A stretch of 64,000 nucleotides of DNA from Atrina japonica (taxonomy: Eukaryota; Mollusca; Bivalvia; Pterioida; Pinnidae), in assembly GCA_030159075.1 (NCBI GenBank), contig BROG01000073.1, positions 379,001 to 443,000 of the forward strand, in the 5' to 3' direction. The position numbers were made by a program, and so were the translations under genes. Shown here piece by piece: positions 13,109-28,600 of the stretch. The notes beneath the pieces were generated by a model. That model was not told where the DNA came from and did not search any database. It was given only the letters and a program-made list of their open reading frames with translations. The number at the start of each line of letters is the position of its first letter. Position 1 is the first letter of the stretch.

Positions 13109-14135
13109 TATAAATAATACATAGGTAAACCTATGGAGAGGGCGAAGGCATTCATCAACAGTTTTACATGTTCGTTAATCCCTTTGCCGGGGCAACACGA
13201 CAGAATCACCAAAGGCAAAGAGATTAATATTCAGTGTTTTTATCACGTAAATGTCCCGGTTATTCACTCATTGTTTTAAATAAAATATTGATTGACTGAC
13301 TGTTTCTTCTGTGCTAAAACTTAAATAGAATCTATGTGGTATTTATTAGTCATGAATTAAATGCACAAACATGTTTTTATGCAATATATTTCTCTCTATC
13401 CCAGCATATCCATAATTTTGTGTAGTTCACATTACCAGAATAATTGAGGCGCTTCGTGATCGGGTTCGATGTACAACTCTGGTCATTATGGCCTAGTCTC
13501 GGTCTGCAAAACGTTTGCTAGTACGGTAGTTTATTACTTTGTTTGTAATGCACATGACTTCACATGTCTGACATTTTGTTTCTGTCACGCGCAAATTCCC
13601 GATGTGAGCAGAATTTTTTCCATTAGTAGTACGGGTCCCCGGATGTAGTGGGAATTAAAAAATGTGAGCTTCTCTACATATATGAGGGCTTCGCCCTCTA
13701 TTATTTTGTGTACTTATGGCATGCCGCCATAGACATGGTCTGCAATTTTACTTTTATTTGTAAAATATCTTGTATTTATAGAGGAAGAAGCCCTCATATA
13801 TGTTGAGAAGCTCACATTTTTTATTCCTACTACATCCGGGGACCCGTACTACTAATGGTAAAAATTTTGCTCACATCGGGAATTTGCGCGTGACATAAAC
13901 AAAATGTCGGAAATGCAATTACTTAAAAGCGCATTGCAAACGAAGTAATAAACCACCACACTAAGAAACCTTTTGTAGACCGAGACTAGGCCATAATGAC
14001 TAGGGTCGGCAGGGGGGCAATACGACGGAATCCACAAAGGGATTAACTGTACATGTAAAACTGTTGATGAATGCCTTCGCCCTCTCCATAGGCATAGCAT
14101 AGCCTAGGGCTAGGGTTTCCTATGTATTATTTATA
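13109..14135. mobile_element. 1.03-kb foldback element with long inverted arms
   Basis: TATAAATAATACATAGG marks both outer ends (13109-13125 and, inverted, 14119-14135). Inside, AGAGGGCGAAGGCATTCATC, the stretch around TAGTAGTACGGGTCCCCGGA and AATGTGAGCTTCTC all recur inverted. The arms meet at a short centre about 13705-13785. The left arm carries roughly 270 extra bases (about 13180-13480) absent from the right arm. No protein is encoded. Confidence 0.75.
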
Positions 14136-14879
14136 CCGTCATTTGAATTTTTAACATGAACTGTCAAAGGCTTTTAATTAAAAAGACCTAGATTTCGTAG
14201 TAAAATCATAAAATCGGGTGTAAGACACTTTAAAAAACTTCTATGTGTGAATCTATTTCTTACTCCTACGAAAATCCACTTTGTTTATGTCACCTCGTCC
14301 TCCATCTTTGATACCAAATCTGTTTCCAAGAAGGGGTCTTGTATCGAATGATTTGATTAGTTAGCTTCTTAACCACGTGATTTAAGGAAATGCTCATTGC
14401 CAAAATAGGACTCAGTTAAGGCTACTAAGATGTAAAAATGATTTTTAGAACATAAACGGACTGCTTATACCGCTGGTATTGATATGTATTATGTTTGAAA
14501 TTATAATCGATCTCAGCGTTGAAATAACCAAAACAAAAAAACAAAAAAATCATTATAATAGCAGCGATATTAAGCTCAGAAAAATATTTTTATAATCCGA
14601 TTTTTCGTCAGACATCAATGAATTATTATACAAATCTTTATCGATATACCAGCAAATAAATAAAAATCAGAATCCGTCTCATCATAAACAAATATTATCA
14701 AAGACAAATATATGTATCTGATATTATGTGTCTTATCGTGTGTATTTAATTATAAATTAAATGATAGGCCTATCAATGAACGTGTATTCAATGACTGAAA
14801 TTGTATGTCTGTTTGTCTTTTATTTTAATTTTATTATTTTTGTTGTTTTATTTTTTAAGTACAGTAGGTGTGGTTTTTA

Positions 14880-14880
<1 letters not shown>
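14136..14880. other. AT-rich intergenic DNA, no gene seen
   Basis: No exon, stable repeat or recognisable regulatory cluster noticed between the foldback element and the ATG/TTA microsatellites. Confidence 0.55.

Positions 14881-15275
<395 letters not shown>

Positions 15276-15331
<56 letters not shown>
15276..15331. repeat. (ATT)n microsatellite after the SINE
   Basis: About 18 ATT repeats immediately following the SINE tail. Confidence 0.95.
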
Positions 15332-15332
<1 letters not shown>

Positions 15333-16113
15333 TGGAAGTAGAGTGGGTATGTTATTTCTTCTTGGAATTTCTAGTCGCGTATTCGAATAGGTTACAACCT
15401 TTCCACTATGTGTGATTGCCTAACTGGATTGGAATAGGAATGTCAGAAAGGCATATTCATGGAAATGATTTTCACGCGCGCTTGTGTTAGTCATTGAAGT
15501 GTCAATACCGATTTAGACAAATACACTACCGTCGGTTGTTTTATTTGAATATGAGTATTGACTCAACCGGAAATGCTTACTTCTCTGTGGTACCTGATCT
15601 CACCTCTGGGTTTTCATAGGTCCGTTTTCTCCATTGTTTACGATTTTTTATATACATGTACTGCTTTCTGACTCCTCGGTTACATATATATGTGTATATA
15701 TATATATCCACACAGATGTCGGATCTAAACAAATAGATTTAATTATAAAACGAATTATACAAAGAACTAAAATGCTATACGACATGGACAAAAATATTGT
15801 CAAATTTTCAGAACGACCTGTCTCTTCACCAGGACGAAAAGTTTAAAAAAAATGTAGCTTTTGTCTAGTTTCACATTGTTATTTACTTGTTCAATTTTGA
15901 TATCAAACCTTTATACCTGTGTTGCGATGTTGCATGTAGCAATGCATCCGTATCCGGTTGTGTTGGTGTAATTTTGCGTGCGTGTGTGAAATTTGTTTTG
16001 ATCCCATCTCTTCAGAGGGCCATATCCAATATTCTGAAGATCTGAGATTTTTTTATGATGAAAATAAATGTTGATGCTTAACAGATCATTTTATGTATAT
16101 GGTCCATATTTTT
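15332..16113. other. ASXL upstream region, no gene seen
   Basis: Contains a short TA-rich run near 15682-15706. No coding exon identified. A distal ASXL promoter or 5' non-coding exon could lie here. Confidence 0.45.
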
Positions 16114-16333
16114 ATGCCCCCGGTCTGAAAGTTCCACCAGGAGGCATATATAGTGTTTGGATCGTCCCGTCTGTCTGTCAGTCTGTTTGTCTGTCCGTAA
16201 TTCCGTCCCTCTCACATATATAGTTTAATATTTCAAGTTTGGATTGGGATACAGTAGGCTAACTAAACTTGGACTGTAAGTTCATCTAAGGGTTGATCAC
16301 ACTTCATTAAAATTTTGTTGGAACCGGGGGCAT
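16114..16333. mobile_element. 220-bp MITE with ATGCCCCCGGT ends
   Basis: ATGCCCCCGGT at 16114-16124 and its exact reverse complement at 16323-16333. The interior has a CTGTCTGTCAGTCTG-type simple repeat. Inserted about 270 bases upstream of the ASXL start codon. Confidence 0.65.
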
Positions 16334-16515
16334 CTTTGTTTCACAAACACATCAAGTTTTTTGATGATTCCGAAAAGTATCAGTCGGAAATGCCTTATCA
16401 GCACAAATATTGCAATGCGTATACATGCAAATATCCGGATCCGTCATTTACATATTTTGTAAGTTTCTTTCCGTATACGTTATTCCTGTCGCTGTAAAGA
16501 CATTTGTCAGTTTGT

Positions 16516-16525
16516 CAAAATGGCG
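16516..16525 (+). promoter_or_regulatory. YY1-like site and possible uORF upstream of ASXL
   Basis: CAAAATGGCG matches the YY1 core, often placed just downstream of TATA-less start sites. Its ATG (16520) opens a 19-codon ORF ending at 16579, out of frame with and before the main ASXL start. Whether it is transcribed depends on the unmapped start site. Confidence 0.4.
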
Positions 16526-16605
16526 CTGGCTACAGTAAGAAATCTCTTTGTATATTGGATCAGATGGTTTAGCATTTAAATCTGAACAATGATATCAAAT
16601 ACATA

Positions 16606-16680
16606 ATGCAGACGGATACTTCTAAGGATAAACAGTCTAAAAAGAAGAAAACTCGAACATGGGCAGAGGCTGCAAAAATT
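16606..16680 (+). CDS. ASXL: ASXL exon 1
   Basis: 25 codons, basic leader [13 protein letters not shown] opening the HARE-HTH domain. Phase 0, donor GTAAGT. The start is the first in-frame ATG before the conserved TWAEAA motif. Confidence 0.92.
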
Positions 16681-19600
16681 GTAAGTGATCGTTGACGGGT
16701 AATTTTGTAACATCAGACGATGACAGTGAGGATATTATCAAAACAGAAAAACGATAACGTCTGTGAATCATCAACATTAATTAATCACAAATTGTTTACG
16801 TTTTTAAACAAAAACGTTTGTTAATCGCTGGTATTAGGTCATGTTTAACGTGTCTAGAGAAACAAAACCACTGATCAAGTCCTCGAACCACAACACAAGG
16901 CTTTGTTGGTTACAGTACAAATTTCCAAGTGCATACATGTGTGTGTTACCTTATGTAATTTCAGCCCCAAATTCAGGTAACATCTGCACTATTTACCTGA
17001 TAAGACATCGTGACAATGGTCTTGGTTGATCACATGTGCACGCACTTTGTATTTGAAGTATTTGTTTAACTAGATAGAATTGTCTTTAAATACAGATGTA
17101 CATAAAAAAAATTACACTTTACAGGTACTGTGGTAGCGGAAAGGCGATTTACTGAAACAGACTTGAATTACCGAAACAGACTGAAACAAGACCGAAACAA
17201 ACTTAAATTAGTAGAGCAAGATGCAAATATCGTAATATTTGTTGTCAAATATTTTAAAAATGTAATTTGTAACCTGATTTATGAGTATTTATGGAATTTA
17301 TTCCAAATAAATTTCCAAAACAACAGTCAAGACCAAAACAGACAGACACAATACCAAAACACACCACAAAGAAACATTGATGATCAAAATGTTTAAATGA
17401 TTATTTAAAATGCATTTTGTAACATGACTTATGTATAATTATTGATTAAATTTAACGAATAAATCCCTGAAACAAGACCGAAACACACCACAATTACCAA
17501 ATCAGGTCGGTCCTGTTTCTGTAATTGTATCTAGTCTGTTTTGGTCTTGTTTGGGAAATTTATTCAGAATTAAGCCATAACTATACCTAAATTATGTTAC
17601 AAAATACATTTTAAATATATATACTACAACATTTGTATCTTGCTCCAGTAATTGTGGTGTGTTTTGGTCAGTTTTGGTAATTGCAGTCTGTTTCGGTAAA
17701 TCATCTGACCCCCCAGGTAGGGCGATACGCCTTCCAGCTGCAATGAATAAGTTACACTTACAGGGGTTGCTCTGGGCTTTGTCAGTTTTATAAATAGCAT
17801 TTTTAAATCAGAATACAAGGGTGAAAATTAAGAAAAAATCCCCAGGAGCCAAACAGGCTCCTAAGTTTTAAATTCTGAGAGCCCAGACTTAAACTTAGGG
17901 GTCCCGTCATATTTACTTGAAAATATTTTAACCAGTTTGTGACCTTAACATTTTTAACAATTTGCTCAGCCGGGCAAGTGCTATACTGATATTGTGCTTG
18001 TCTGCCATGAAAATTTGGTTTCCCGCAAAGAAAAAAAAATATTTGAGTCAATTTTATGTTTTATAAATTTATTGTTATTTTAATAAATATATATAATGTA
18101 AATTGTCTCTGAATGATGAACATTGTATTTGCAAGTAAATTAATTGTAAATGCATTCTGTAAAAAGAGTTATTATTGTGTGTTTGAACTGCAAATTACAA
18201 AAGTTTTCATTTTTTAATACAATATCTATCCATTTTAAGTATCTCATTAAAAGTTTTATTCACAACAACTTATTTTCCTTATTTCATTCACCTACATTTA
18301 ATTAAGATTTTATAACTTTTATACAGTCTATAGTATTACATGTACATGTATCATCATTTTAACACATCCTGAAATTCAGTTCCGTTTAGTATTGGTTCTT
18401 TTATTACACACACCCATCTTCCATTTCCTCCATGTTCTGTGACATTTTTGGCCACAACGTAAAGACTAACATATTTACTTGTCAATAAAATAATTATTTT
18501 AATTTCTAACTGTTTTTTAGCAATTCATTTAAACAACAAAGAGAAGGAAATGGATCACTTTCGAAACTTAAGCTTTTTGAAATGACGAATGCAGACTGGT
18601 TGTACTTCTACTTTCATTCTGATAAAAGCGGACATTCAACTGAACATGTCCACATTTTTAGCTTCATCAGATTGGGAATTTTAAGGACCAAAATTGGGAA
18701 AAAAACAGATACTATTTCCGACTGGAAACGGACCGAATAACTGCCCTCCAAAATGGCAAAAAAATTCCTGAAATCAATTCGCCAAACGGGCGACTTCGCA
18801 TGTAAAACAATTCGCCCAATCGTAAATTTAGTCGCCATGGGGAAACGGGCACCCATTAATTTCCATCCCTGGGATATTTTGGTACATATTTTGAAGATGT
18901 TACAATACAGTCTGAAAAGATGTTTCAGTACAGTAAAACACTGAATAGTTCATGACATGTTTGGTACATGTAAAAAAAATTAATGCACTTGTATTCATTA
19001 TAATTATTTCAATTCTTTATTTTATTTAGCCTAATGTTAAATTTAAAACAATAAATTCAAAACAGGTCGGTAAGCATGGTAAGTAAATCTTTAAAAAGAT
19101 GTATAGTGGCCAATTAATTTGATTTAAGTGAATAATATTTAATTATTTATAGAGTTTTTGTTTAGTTTTATATGTTAATCTTGATTTACCAGATCAGAGA
19201 TGTCCAGAATAGATCCATGTATATCATTAGATGCACAATGTTACTTTAAACAGTTAAATTAAAAGTCAAATATTTCAAAATGAATCATTTTTTTTTTTTG
19301 ATAAATAACATATTGCGTTGGTCTGCTTTAATCAGGGTTCGAAAAATTGGTAAAAAAGCACTCGCCCGAACTCATTTTGCACTCGCCAAAGTATGACACC
19401 GTAGTATCTCAAAGTAGATGTGTTAAGAGTGTATAAAATAACTATAAAGTAAATAGATCTTACATGTATATGACTTAACAGATTAGATACTCTGTATCTG
19501 ACAAATGTCATTTTTTTCTAATTACATGTAAGTACTTATTAAAAAGGAAAATGTGTGAATATCTTACCACAACTTTTGTATGCTCTCATTTTAAGTTTTT

Positions 19601-22600
19601 AGAATTCAAATTTTTTATTTTTCATTTAATTTTGTGTTTTTTAAATTTATTGTTATTTTAACAGATAAAGTATGTTTTCACTATTGTTAGATGAAAACAA
19701 TAGCTATCCATTTCTATGTATTTCATTTAAACTTTTATTTACAGTAACTATTTTTACTTTTATCATTCACTTACATTTAATTAAGATTTTACAACTTTTT
19801 AACAATGTATGCTGTTCAGGTCCATTCAGTATTGGTTCTTTTATTTACACACGCCCAACTTCCACTTCCTCCACAAACAGCATAAAAATATATCAAGTAT
19901 CAGCAGTCAATACAGGGTGTGTTCTGTGACATTTTCGGCCATGAGGTAAAGATTAAAGTGTTTAATTGTCAATTAAATAATTATTTAAGTTTCTAATTGT
20001 TTTTGTGATGTATTTTGAACTAAAAATGGAAGGAAATGATCACTCGAAACTTAAAAGGGAATCAGGATTTTCGGTATGGCGTCAGTGGACCTACTCGCTA
20101 AACCGGCGAGTTCATTATCTAAATTTACTTGCCCGAAAGGATTTCTTACTCGCCAATGCAAGCGGGCGAGTGGATTTTTCGAACCCTGTTAATGCATACT
20201 TTTTATGAATTGTTATGTAATAACAACTTATTTATCCTGTTAGCACTAAAATGTCCCTCATCTACACTAGGAAATATAGTCCGATGTTTAAATTAAATAT
20301 TTACATAACAGTTCAAAATTTTTGTGAAAATGAAATTCAATTTAGTTTGAATAATCTTTTGTTGAAATAAAACATTCCTCTTGTTCCTGTATTTTGAAAT
20401 AAAATGCCTGTGTGTCTGTACTTCTTTCAACACTAAATAATTAAGATCTATTGATGAATACGGATTCTCCGCAAAGCTAAGCTTAGATTCTAGTTACAAA
20501 TATGTAATACAGTATACATACATTTTTGATTTAACCCAATCATTGATTTGTTACAGGTGTTGGAGAAACACAAACAAACTCCTATGAGTTACAAAGCAAT
20601 TTTTGATGCCATCCAAGAAGATAACTTGAAAGATATCAGGTACATGAGAAAAAATATTGTACATTTTTAGCTCACCTGAGCCAAAAGATCAATTGAGCCA
20701 TTGTGATCACTCCTCGTCCATCGTCTTGTGTCCGACATCTGGTGTTCGTCCGTAAACTTTTCATATTTTCGACTTCTTCTTTGAAACCACTGAAGGGATT
20801 TTGATGAAACTTCACAGGAAGCAAGTGCTCAAGGTTGTTTACCAAGTTTGTAGTTTTCAGCCAGATTGGACCAGGGATGGATCCGGGGTGGAGTGTAATA
20901 GGTCCAAAATGGTATCCAATTTAAAAAAAAAATTTCCAGAACCACTACATGAATTGAAAAACGGATTGTCTTTGAATGATCTACATGGATGTATGGTTCA
21001 AGTTTGTATTTTTCATAGAAATCGGAGTATCAATGTTTGACATGTTTTTGAGGTCTTTTTAAACTGTGTCATTTTCATTCATTTTTGCATGATTTCCTCA
21101 GTTATCTCCCCTTGCATCCACTTTTATGCATTCATTTAATGTGTTTAACTTGTAATTAGGTGAAGAAATTTTCTTATGTAAGAATTTTGCCAAAATTTTA
21201 TTTCTAAAATTTTCAATGATTTTTTTAAGACTGCAAAAGAGTGGGTGCATTTTTCACACTATTAGCTTTTGTTTTGTTTCTAGAATTTTCTAAAAAAAAA
21301 ATTAAAACAGCAATATTTATGTTTCTTGGCCAGATCAGCCTACCGGTACATGTACATATTCTTCTTGGTCTTCTTTCCACATTTTTAGATGGTTCTCAGG
21401 TGAGCGATTGAGGCCGTCTTGGACCTCATGTTTTAGTGATGACTGATTGTGATTTATAATTTACATACTTTAAAAGATTATTTTGAAATCAAACCAAAAA
21501 TTTTATGCGAGAAAATGAAATAAAAAAGAGAAAATAAACTGTTATTCACCACTGAAGTGTAAACGTATAAAGGGCAAAGTAAACTATTACAATTTGCTGT
21601 TTTCATTAAAGCACAAATTATAGTTGATTAACTAAACATTGTCCCTTTGTATGGAAATAGAATTGAAAGTGTAGGACCATGTTAATCAATGTAGTTAGTA
21701 CTCTACATGATGTCCTTTGTGGCAAACCACCTGTTTTGGTTTTTCCATCATGATGCTGATCATGTAGCTAATTAACATGCACATGTTTTTAAAGCTGAGA
21801 ATTTCACATTTTTATGTAAGGACTCAACCAAATGAGGATCTATGAGGGGTCAAAACTCAAGTATGATTCAAAATAAAAAATCGCTTAAAATTGGGACATA
21901 AAGTTCGGCCTAAGCTACTGCTATATCCCAAAATGACACATATTTTCTCTACGAATACTATTTATAAAAACAGGAAACCAATAACCTTGTATGATACATG
22001 TTTTACTAAGATTAACAATTTATGTTTGATATATGTTTCTTCCTTTCATGAAAGCTGAAGGGAATGTCTCTGGTTACAGCAAACATAAATTACATAAGAG
22101 TTACCTCTTATAATTTTTTTTTATTTCAAAAATATTTGTCTAAATGTAATTTTTTGACAAAAACGATTTCAAATCTAGTAAAATGAAATCAGTTAGATTT
22201 ATACACCTGTTTTCTTCAACATAATGCTGTGTAGTTCTGTAATTTACATTAGAAATATATTAAAAATTCCCTGTCATTGCACCATGCACCTTACTATAAA
22301 TACTGCATTGCCATGTGACCGATTGCCAATAGTTGGGAGGTCAAGTTGAGCCTCTGATTTGATACTGGCAAGTCTGCTTAACTTGCAACCAGTGAACAAA
22401 TACTATGATTTGACCATCTAGTTTTGATAGATAATTGTCATACAGTGATAACTTGTTGACATTTCACAAATAACCTCTCTCTTCTCTTGTCTGTTTCAAA
22501 CATTTATGAAATATTTAATGTGCCCTTATTTACAATTATTTTCATTATAATTTGTACAGAAAATGACTGATTGCACAATGACAAAAAAAATTCCAATAAA

Positions 22601-25600
22601 ATAAAATAATTTCCCTACCTACATGTACAGTTAAAAGGGCAGAGTCGGTAAACAGCAAACAGGGAATATTTTATGTCTGGCCTAGTGTTTGGAATAATTG
22701 TTTTGAAACTTGAAGTACAAGCCTCACAGCTTTAAAAGCTATTACTATAATATTTTACATGTGTTTTGTTCATACTGTGGTACAAAATACACTATATAGT
22801 AATACATGTGTGAGAATTCCTGAAACACCATCAAAATGGCTAACATTTTGTACTACCACAAAGCTTTTCAGGATATGGGTGATATTAATGTATGGCTAAC
22901 ATTTTGTACTACCACAAAGCTTTTCAGGATATGGGTGATATTAATGTATGGCTAACATTTTGTACTACCACAAAGCTTTTCAGGATATGGATGATATTTA
23001 TGTATGGCTAACATTTTGTACTACCACAAAGCTTTTCAGGATATGGGTGATATTAATGTATGGCTAACATTTTGTACTACCACAAAGCTTTTCAGGATAT
23101 GGGTGATATTTATGTATGGCTAACATTTTGTACTACCACAAAGCTTTTCAGGATATGGGTGATATTAATGTATGGCTAACATTTTTGTACTACCACAAAG
23201 CTTTTCAGGATATGGGTGATATTAATGTATGGCTAACAAAGCTTTTCAGGATATGGGTGATATTAATGCATGGCTAACATTTTGTACTACCACAAAGCTT
23301 TTCAGGATATGGGTGATATTTATGTATGGCTAACATTTTGTACTACCACAAAGCTTTTTAGGATATGGGTGATATTAATGTATGGCTAACATTTTGTACT
23401 ACCACAAAGCTTTTCAGGATATGGGTGATATTAATGTATGGCTAACATTTTGTACTACCACAAAGCTTTTCAGGATATGGATGATATTTATGTATGGCTA
23501 ACATTTTGTACTACCACAAAGCTTTTCAGGATATGGGTGATATTAATGTATGACAAACAACTCGGCATTGATTATGCATATGGGTCATTTTGTAGTAATG
23601 GGAACAAATTATGTGACATCAATACTAAAAATTCAAAGTTGTTATTTTGATTGTCTGACGCTTTAGTATAGAAGAAAAATGTCCATAATTTATTAATAAA
23701 ATAATAAGTAGAAGATAGTTATTTGAAATTTTCTTTGTCAAACTCGACAGCAAAGCCAGAAAATTGTATCGGTTTGGGTGTTACAATGGACACCAAAAAC
23801 TGTCTTGTTGTAGAGATAAAATGCACTAAAAGTATGCAAAACCTTGACAGAAATCATAAAAATATACTTCTTCAGTCACTTTTGATGAACTTTAAATGAT
23901 ATCTGATTGATCATCAGCTAGAGTCCATATTTAAACCTTTTTGTCTTGAACAATGATGGTGGCATGTCTAATTTTTTATTCTGATATCTCACAAGAAGAT
24001 ATAACCTTGAAAATGTACTGTGTCCATAACACTAACGCTGCAAATGACATTTTCTAAAAAGAAAACATGAAATACTGTTATCTTTTATTTCAAGTGGTTT
24101 TGGATGTTACATTTTTCAGATTGGACATGAAAATTTCCAATCTTAATAAAAAGTACCTTGTACATATGAATTTATAACCTAAGCAACCTTCATGGGTGAA
24201 GTTCTAAAGATTAGAAAACTTAAAAACTTGATTTCTTTAGTGTACATCTATTTCTGGATTTTCCAACGATTTTTTGATAGAATTGAAACGCTCCCAGCTG
24301 GTGTCCTCTTTTACTTTGTAACATCCAAAACTTTTATTTTGTTGTCTTTGTTACGTCAGGAGAGGGAAACAGCACTGAAATGTCCCCATCCCGATAAAAT
24401 CTTGAATTTCTTAAGGATGTAATTAACAGATAATTCACCCTTTTTTTCGAAAAGTATGTCCAGATAAGCTGAAATAAATGAGTGAATTCAATTATAGCTT
24501 TTGACATTACACAGGCATGAAACATGCACAAGTACCGATGTTATAATATGTAGTATGGTTGGGCACCATTGCTGCATCCAGTGACTATGAGTCAACTACT
24601 CTCAAAACGAGTGTGGGTTTCAATGATATGAAGAAGCATGACTGCTTTTAGCTGCTTACAAACACAGAGACAATGTAGTCTACATGTACTTGCATTGTGA
24701 CAGCCCTATGCATTAGGTGTATGGAGGTTACACAAATATCTGGACACCAAATCATAACCACGATTAAAATTTTAATTAATGACTGGTGTAACTCACTAGT
24801 CCTGATAACACAGCCACTTTTTTCAAGGACAGTATCAAACACGATATTTATAGACCAGAACTAATATATTTCATTATCATTACCATCTGATTTAGGATCA
24901 ATGATTTTTCGTGATCACGGAATCATGGACAGAATCGCAGGATCAGCAATCTGAAACGGAATTTGTGTTTTGGAAAAATCTTTAAAAATTCCTTCATGAG
25001 ATAGAATTTATTAAATTGTGAACCAGTGTACTATTTCTGTGTGTTATAATCTTCAATTCTTTGTTTATTTAAAATATTTCATCACATAATTTTACATCAA
25101 TAACTATTCATTTCTATTGTCGTAATATCAGTACTGACTGACATCTGCTGATCTGGTGTCTTCTAAAACAAAAATAGCTTTAATTTGATATCTTGAATAA
25201 TGTTTTCATATTTCAATTTCTGAATATATATACCAATTTTTATAATTTATAGTAAAATTTCACAGTGTACAATCCATCCTAACTTTTTACGACATACTGC
25301 TCGATTGACAGCTGGTTTTTGTTACCAACACTAACACGTGTTCACACCTTGATGTTTTTGACACCGAGCTACAATAGCTGAAGACACACATATGTAAAAA
25401 GAGGAGACTTTCCATTTTAAAAAATAAATACATCAGCACAGGTTGATAGTTTCCATGGAATCTTTATGAGGATGGTGAAGTTTAATTTTGCAAAGTCTGC
25501 AAGCATAGTATAGATTACGCTAGTGTTGATACAATAAATTAAAAGACTATAAAAATTAAATACATGTACATGTAGATCTACTTTTTAAGTTTATTTAAAG

Positions 25601-28600
25601 TAAAAACATCAAATAAAACATCACAGACTAGTTCTAAGTAAGGTGATAAATTCAAGCAAAAATAAGTAATTAGAAATTACCAATACAATTTCCAACAAAA
25701 CTTGTTACCTTCATGTATATGAGTATAGGCCTAAAGACTTACAAAATACTTATCAAATATCTTAAAATCATAAAAATATACAGTGTTGCATATACATACA
25801 TGTTTTATTTAATTCCATATTTAAATATGTCGTTAAATTGGTGTTGCAGAATATTGAAAGTATGATTATGAGTCTGTATTGTAAAATATCTTTCATCTAA
25901 AGTATGTTTTTAGTTATTTTTCTTATAAAAACAGAGAAAAACGGAATTTACCAAATCTGAAAACAGAATTGAAGCAAATTTGAAACGGAAAATCACTGGC
26001 CCTACTGATGGTGGTATTTCAAAAATTGAGTGGCGATGGACACGACTCGTAACATCCAAACCAACATTTTCAGATCATTAAAAATACAATTTAATTTTCA
26101 TATTCAAATGATTAAACTGCAGAAATTAAAAGTTAAAGGCACAAGAAAGAAAAACAAACACTTTTTTCCAAGTTTATTTTGATTTTTAACCTGTTTGATT
26201 GTTGAAGAAAAACTGAACCAATGCTATGTCCACAAATCGTGAGCTCAAGTTGCTTGCATTTAAAATAATTTTCACTGATTTATTTTTCAACCAGAGTCAG
26301 AATTCATCAATTTTATGTTTATTTTTTATTCAAAGCAAGCTTATAAAACTGAAATAATCAAGTTTTGTAAAAACCACACATAGGCATTGAAATTAATTTT
26401 AAAAAATCTAACCATATTTGTCCCCGTAACTACAGAATGACCCATATGTTTATTGACACTACTATACAAAATATTATTAGTTGTTGCACATCTGTTTTGT
26501 CTGTATATGTGTACAAATAACATTAAACTTCTTCTTTTTTTCAGTGGATCAGTGCCACTTGCTTGTCTAAATTCATGTTTACATGCATACTCACGGGGGA
26601 AGGATTCTATATTTTACAAGGTTGCAGGAAGATCTGGTGTTTATGGTCTTATGGTAAGTAGTCAGTACACACATTTCATTAGAAGTCTGTGAAATGTTTG
26701 TGTCATATTTTAAACAAGTCAACGTCATGTGCACTCTTCTTAAACTTGGAATTCTTGTATTAATTTTAGGCTATCAGAAATATTGTCTAAAAACAAAATA
26801 CTGGTCATCATAAGAGTACATATGTTTAGGCTATCAGAAATATTGTCTGAAAACAAAATACTAATCATCATAAGAGAACATATAATTAGGCTATCAGAAA
26901 TATTGTCTGAAAACAAAATACTGGTCATCATAAGAGTACATATGTTTAGGCTATCAGAAATATTGTCTGAAAACAAAATACTGGTCATCATAAGAGTACA
27001 TATAATTAGGCTATCAGAAATATTGTCTGAAAACAAAATACTGGTCATCATAAGAGTATATATGTTTAGGCTATCAGAAATATTGTCTGAAAACAAAATA
27101 CTGGTCATCATACATATAATTAGGCTATCAGAAATATTGTCTAAAAACAAAATACTGGTCATCATAAGAGTACATATAATTAGGCTATCAGAAATATTGT
27201 ATAAAAACAAAATACTAATCATCATAAGGAGTACATGTTTTCTGATCTGGTTGTATTTTCATTAATATAACTCTTTATTTTGATTTTTGGACAATATGCC
27301 TTTAAAGTGCTAATGAGTATATCTGCAGTATGTTAACCTCAGTCATGAGTGATTTTTGATATGTTTCAGATGAAAATTTGGTACTTCATACATTTCTAAA
27401 ATACATATAGATAATCTTCAGAAAATACACATAGCATTTTATGATCCTATACCCCATGACATGTTCTATATTGAATGAATGACTAAAATAGCTGATTAGG
27501 AAAGGGCACCGTTTCATAGATTTGTCATGTTCAGTTTTAATTGTGCTATAAAAGAAATGACCATGGGTATTTATGATAACAATTTACATTATTTTCAGAC
27601 TGATAGACCAAATGGGTCAGTTTTATTGGAAGTACCAGAAGACAGTGCAGATGAGGCAGAGAAAGAGAAGTTATTCAAGGAGAAAAGAAAAGAAAATGGT
27701 AAAATACATATGCTTGCTTCATGTCAGATTTAGAGCTGACAGGTCAAGTGACCTATAGCAATCCACTTTTGTCTGTCCGTCATCCGGCAGTCTTTAAATT
27801 TTTTCTTCGAATAACTTTTTCTCAAGTACCCTCTTGTTATGAAGCATCTACAGAAGTGAAATATGAATGAATTTAGATCTGTATTTATTTTTCCTCCTTA
27901 ATATTGATTGCTCGAAGTTGCCCAGTAAAGCAATTTCATCACTTGCAGGTAGACAAGGGCTCAATTCCCAGTTTCGGTCATACCTATTTCTTAATTAAAA
28001 CAGATAGGGGCTGCTTCTTCACCAACTCATCGGCATAAGAAGTGAAGGTAGAGACTTAAAACAGGAGTCCTATGTGACAGTAGACATGACAGAGTATAGA
28101 AGCATCACTGGCATGAGTAGTGATGAGGACGTAAAAGGCTGCCGTCCTCTCCATTTATGTTGAAAATGAAAAAAAAAAACATAAAACAAACCTGAATAGG
28201 TACAACTAATAGATATATGTCAATCAACACATTTTAACATCTCTCAAAGATTGACTACATAGTTTTAGCCCTGAATGTGTTATTCTGTGACGAGAAAGAT
28301 TTAGCAATCTCATTTGTTGTCACACAAGTTAAATTTTTTAAGACAAAAATTTAGTTTGATATAGATTATACTTTTTTAAACAAAAACACTGTATTAAATG
28401 GCCTATAGGTTGATGTGGGAGATAGATTGTATGGCTGATTTTGGGCAAAGGTTTTGGTTTAAGTATTAGATAGGTTGAAGTGGAAGATAGGTCGATGTCA
28501 GTAGAAATGAAAACATGGATGGGAGAACACAAAAATACATGGTTTCTGTTTAATAACTGGTGTTAAAACAATAGTACCAAACAATCAGAGTAATATTTTA

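Noticed and set aside
26740..27265. Opposed ORFs of about 160 residues on both strands
   Set aside because: Produced by a 60-bp tandem repeat whose period is a multiple of three; the residues simply echo the repeat.
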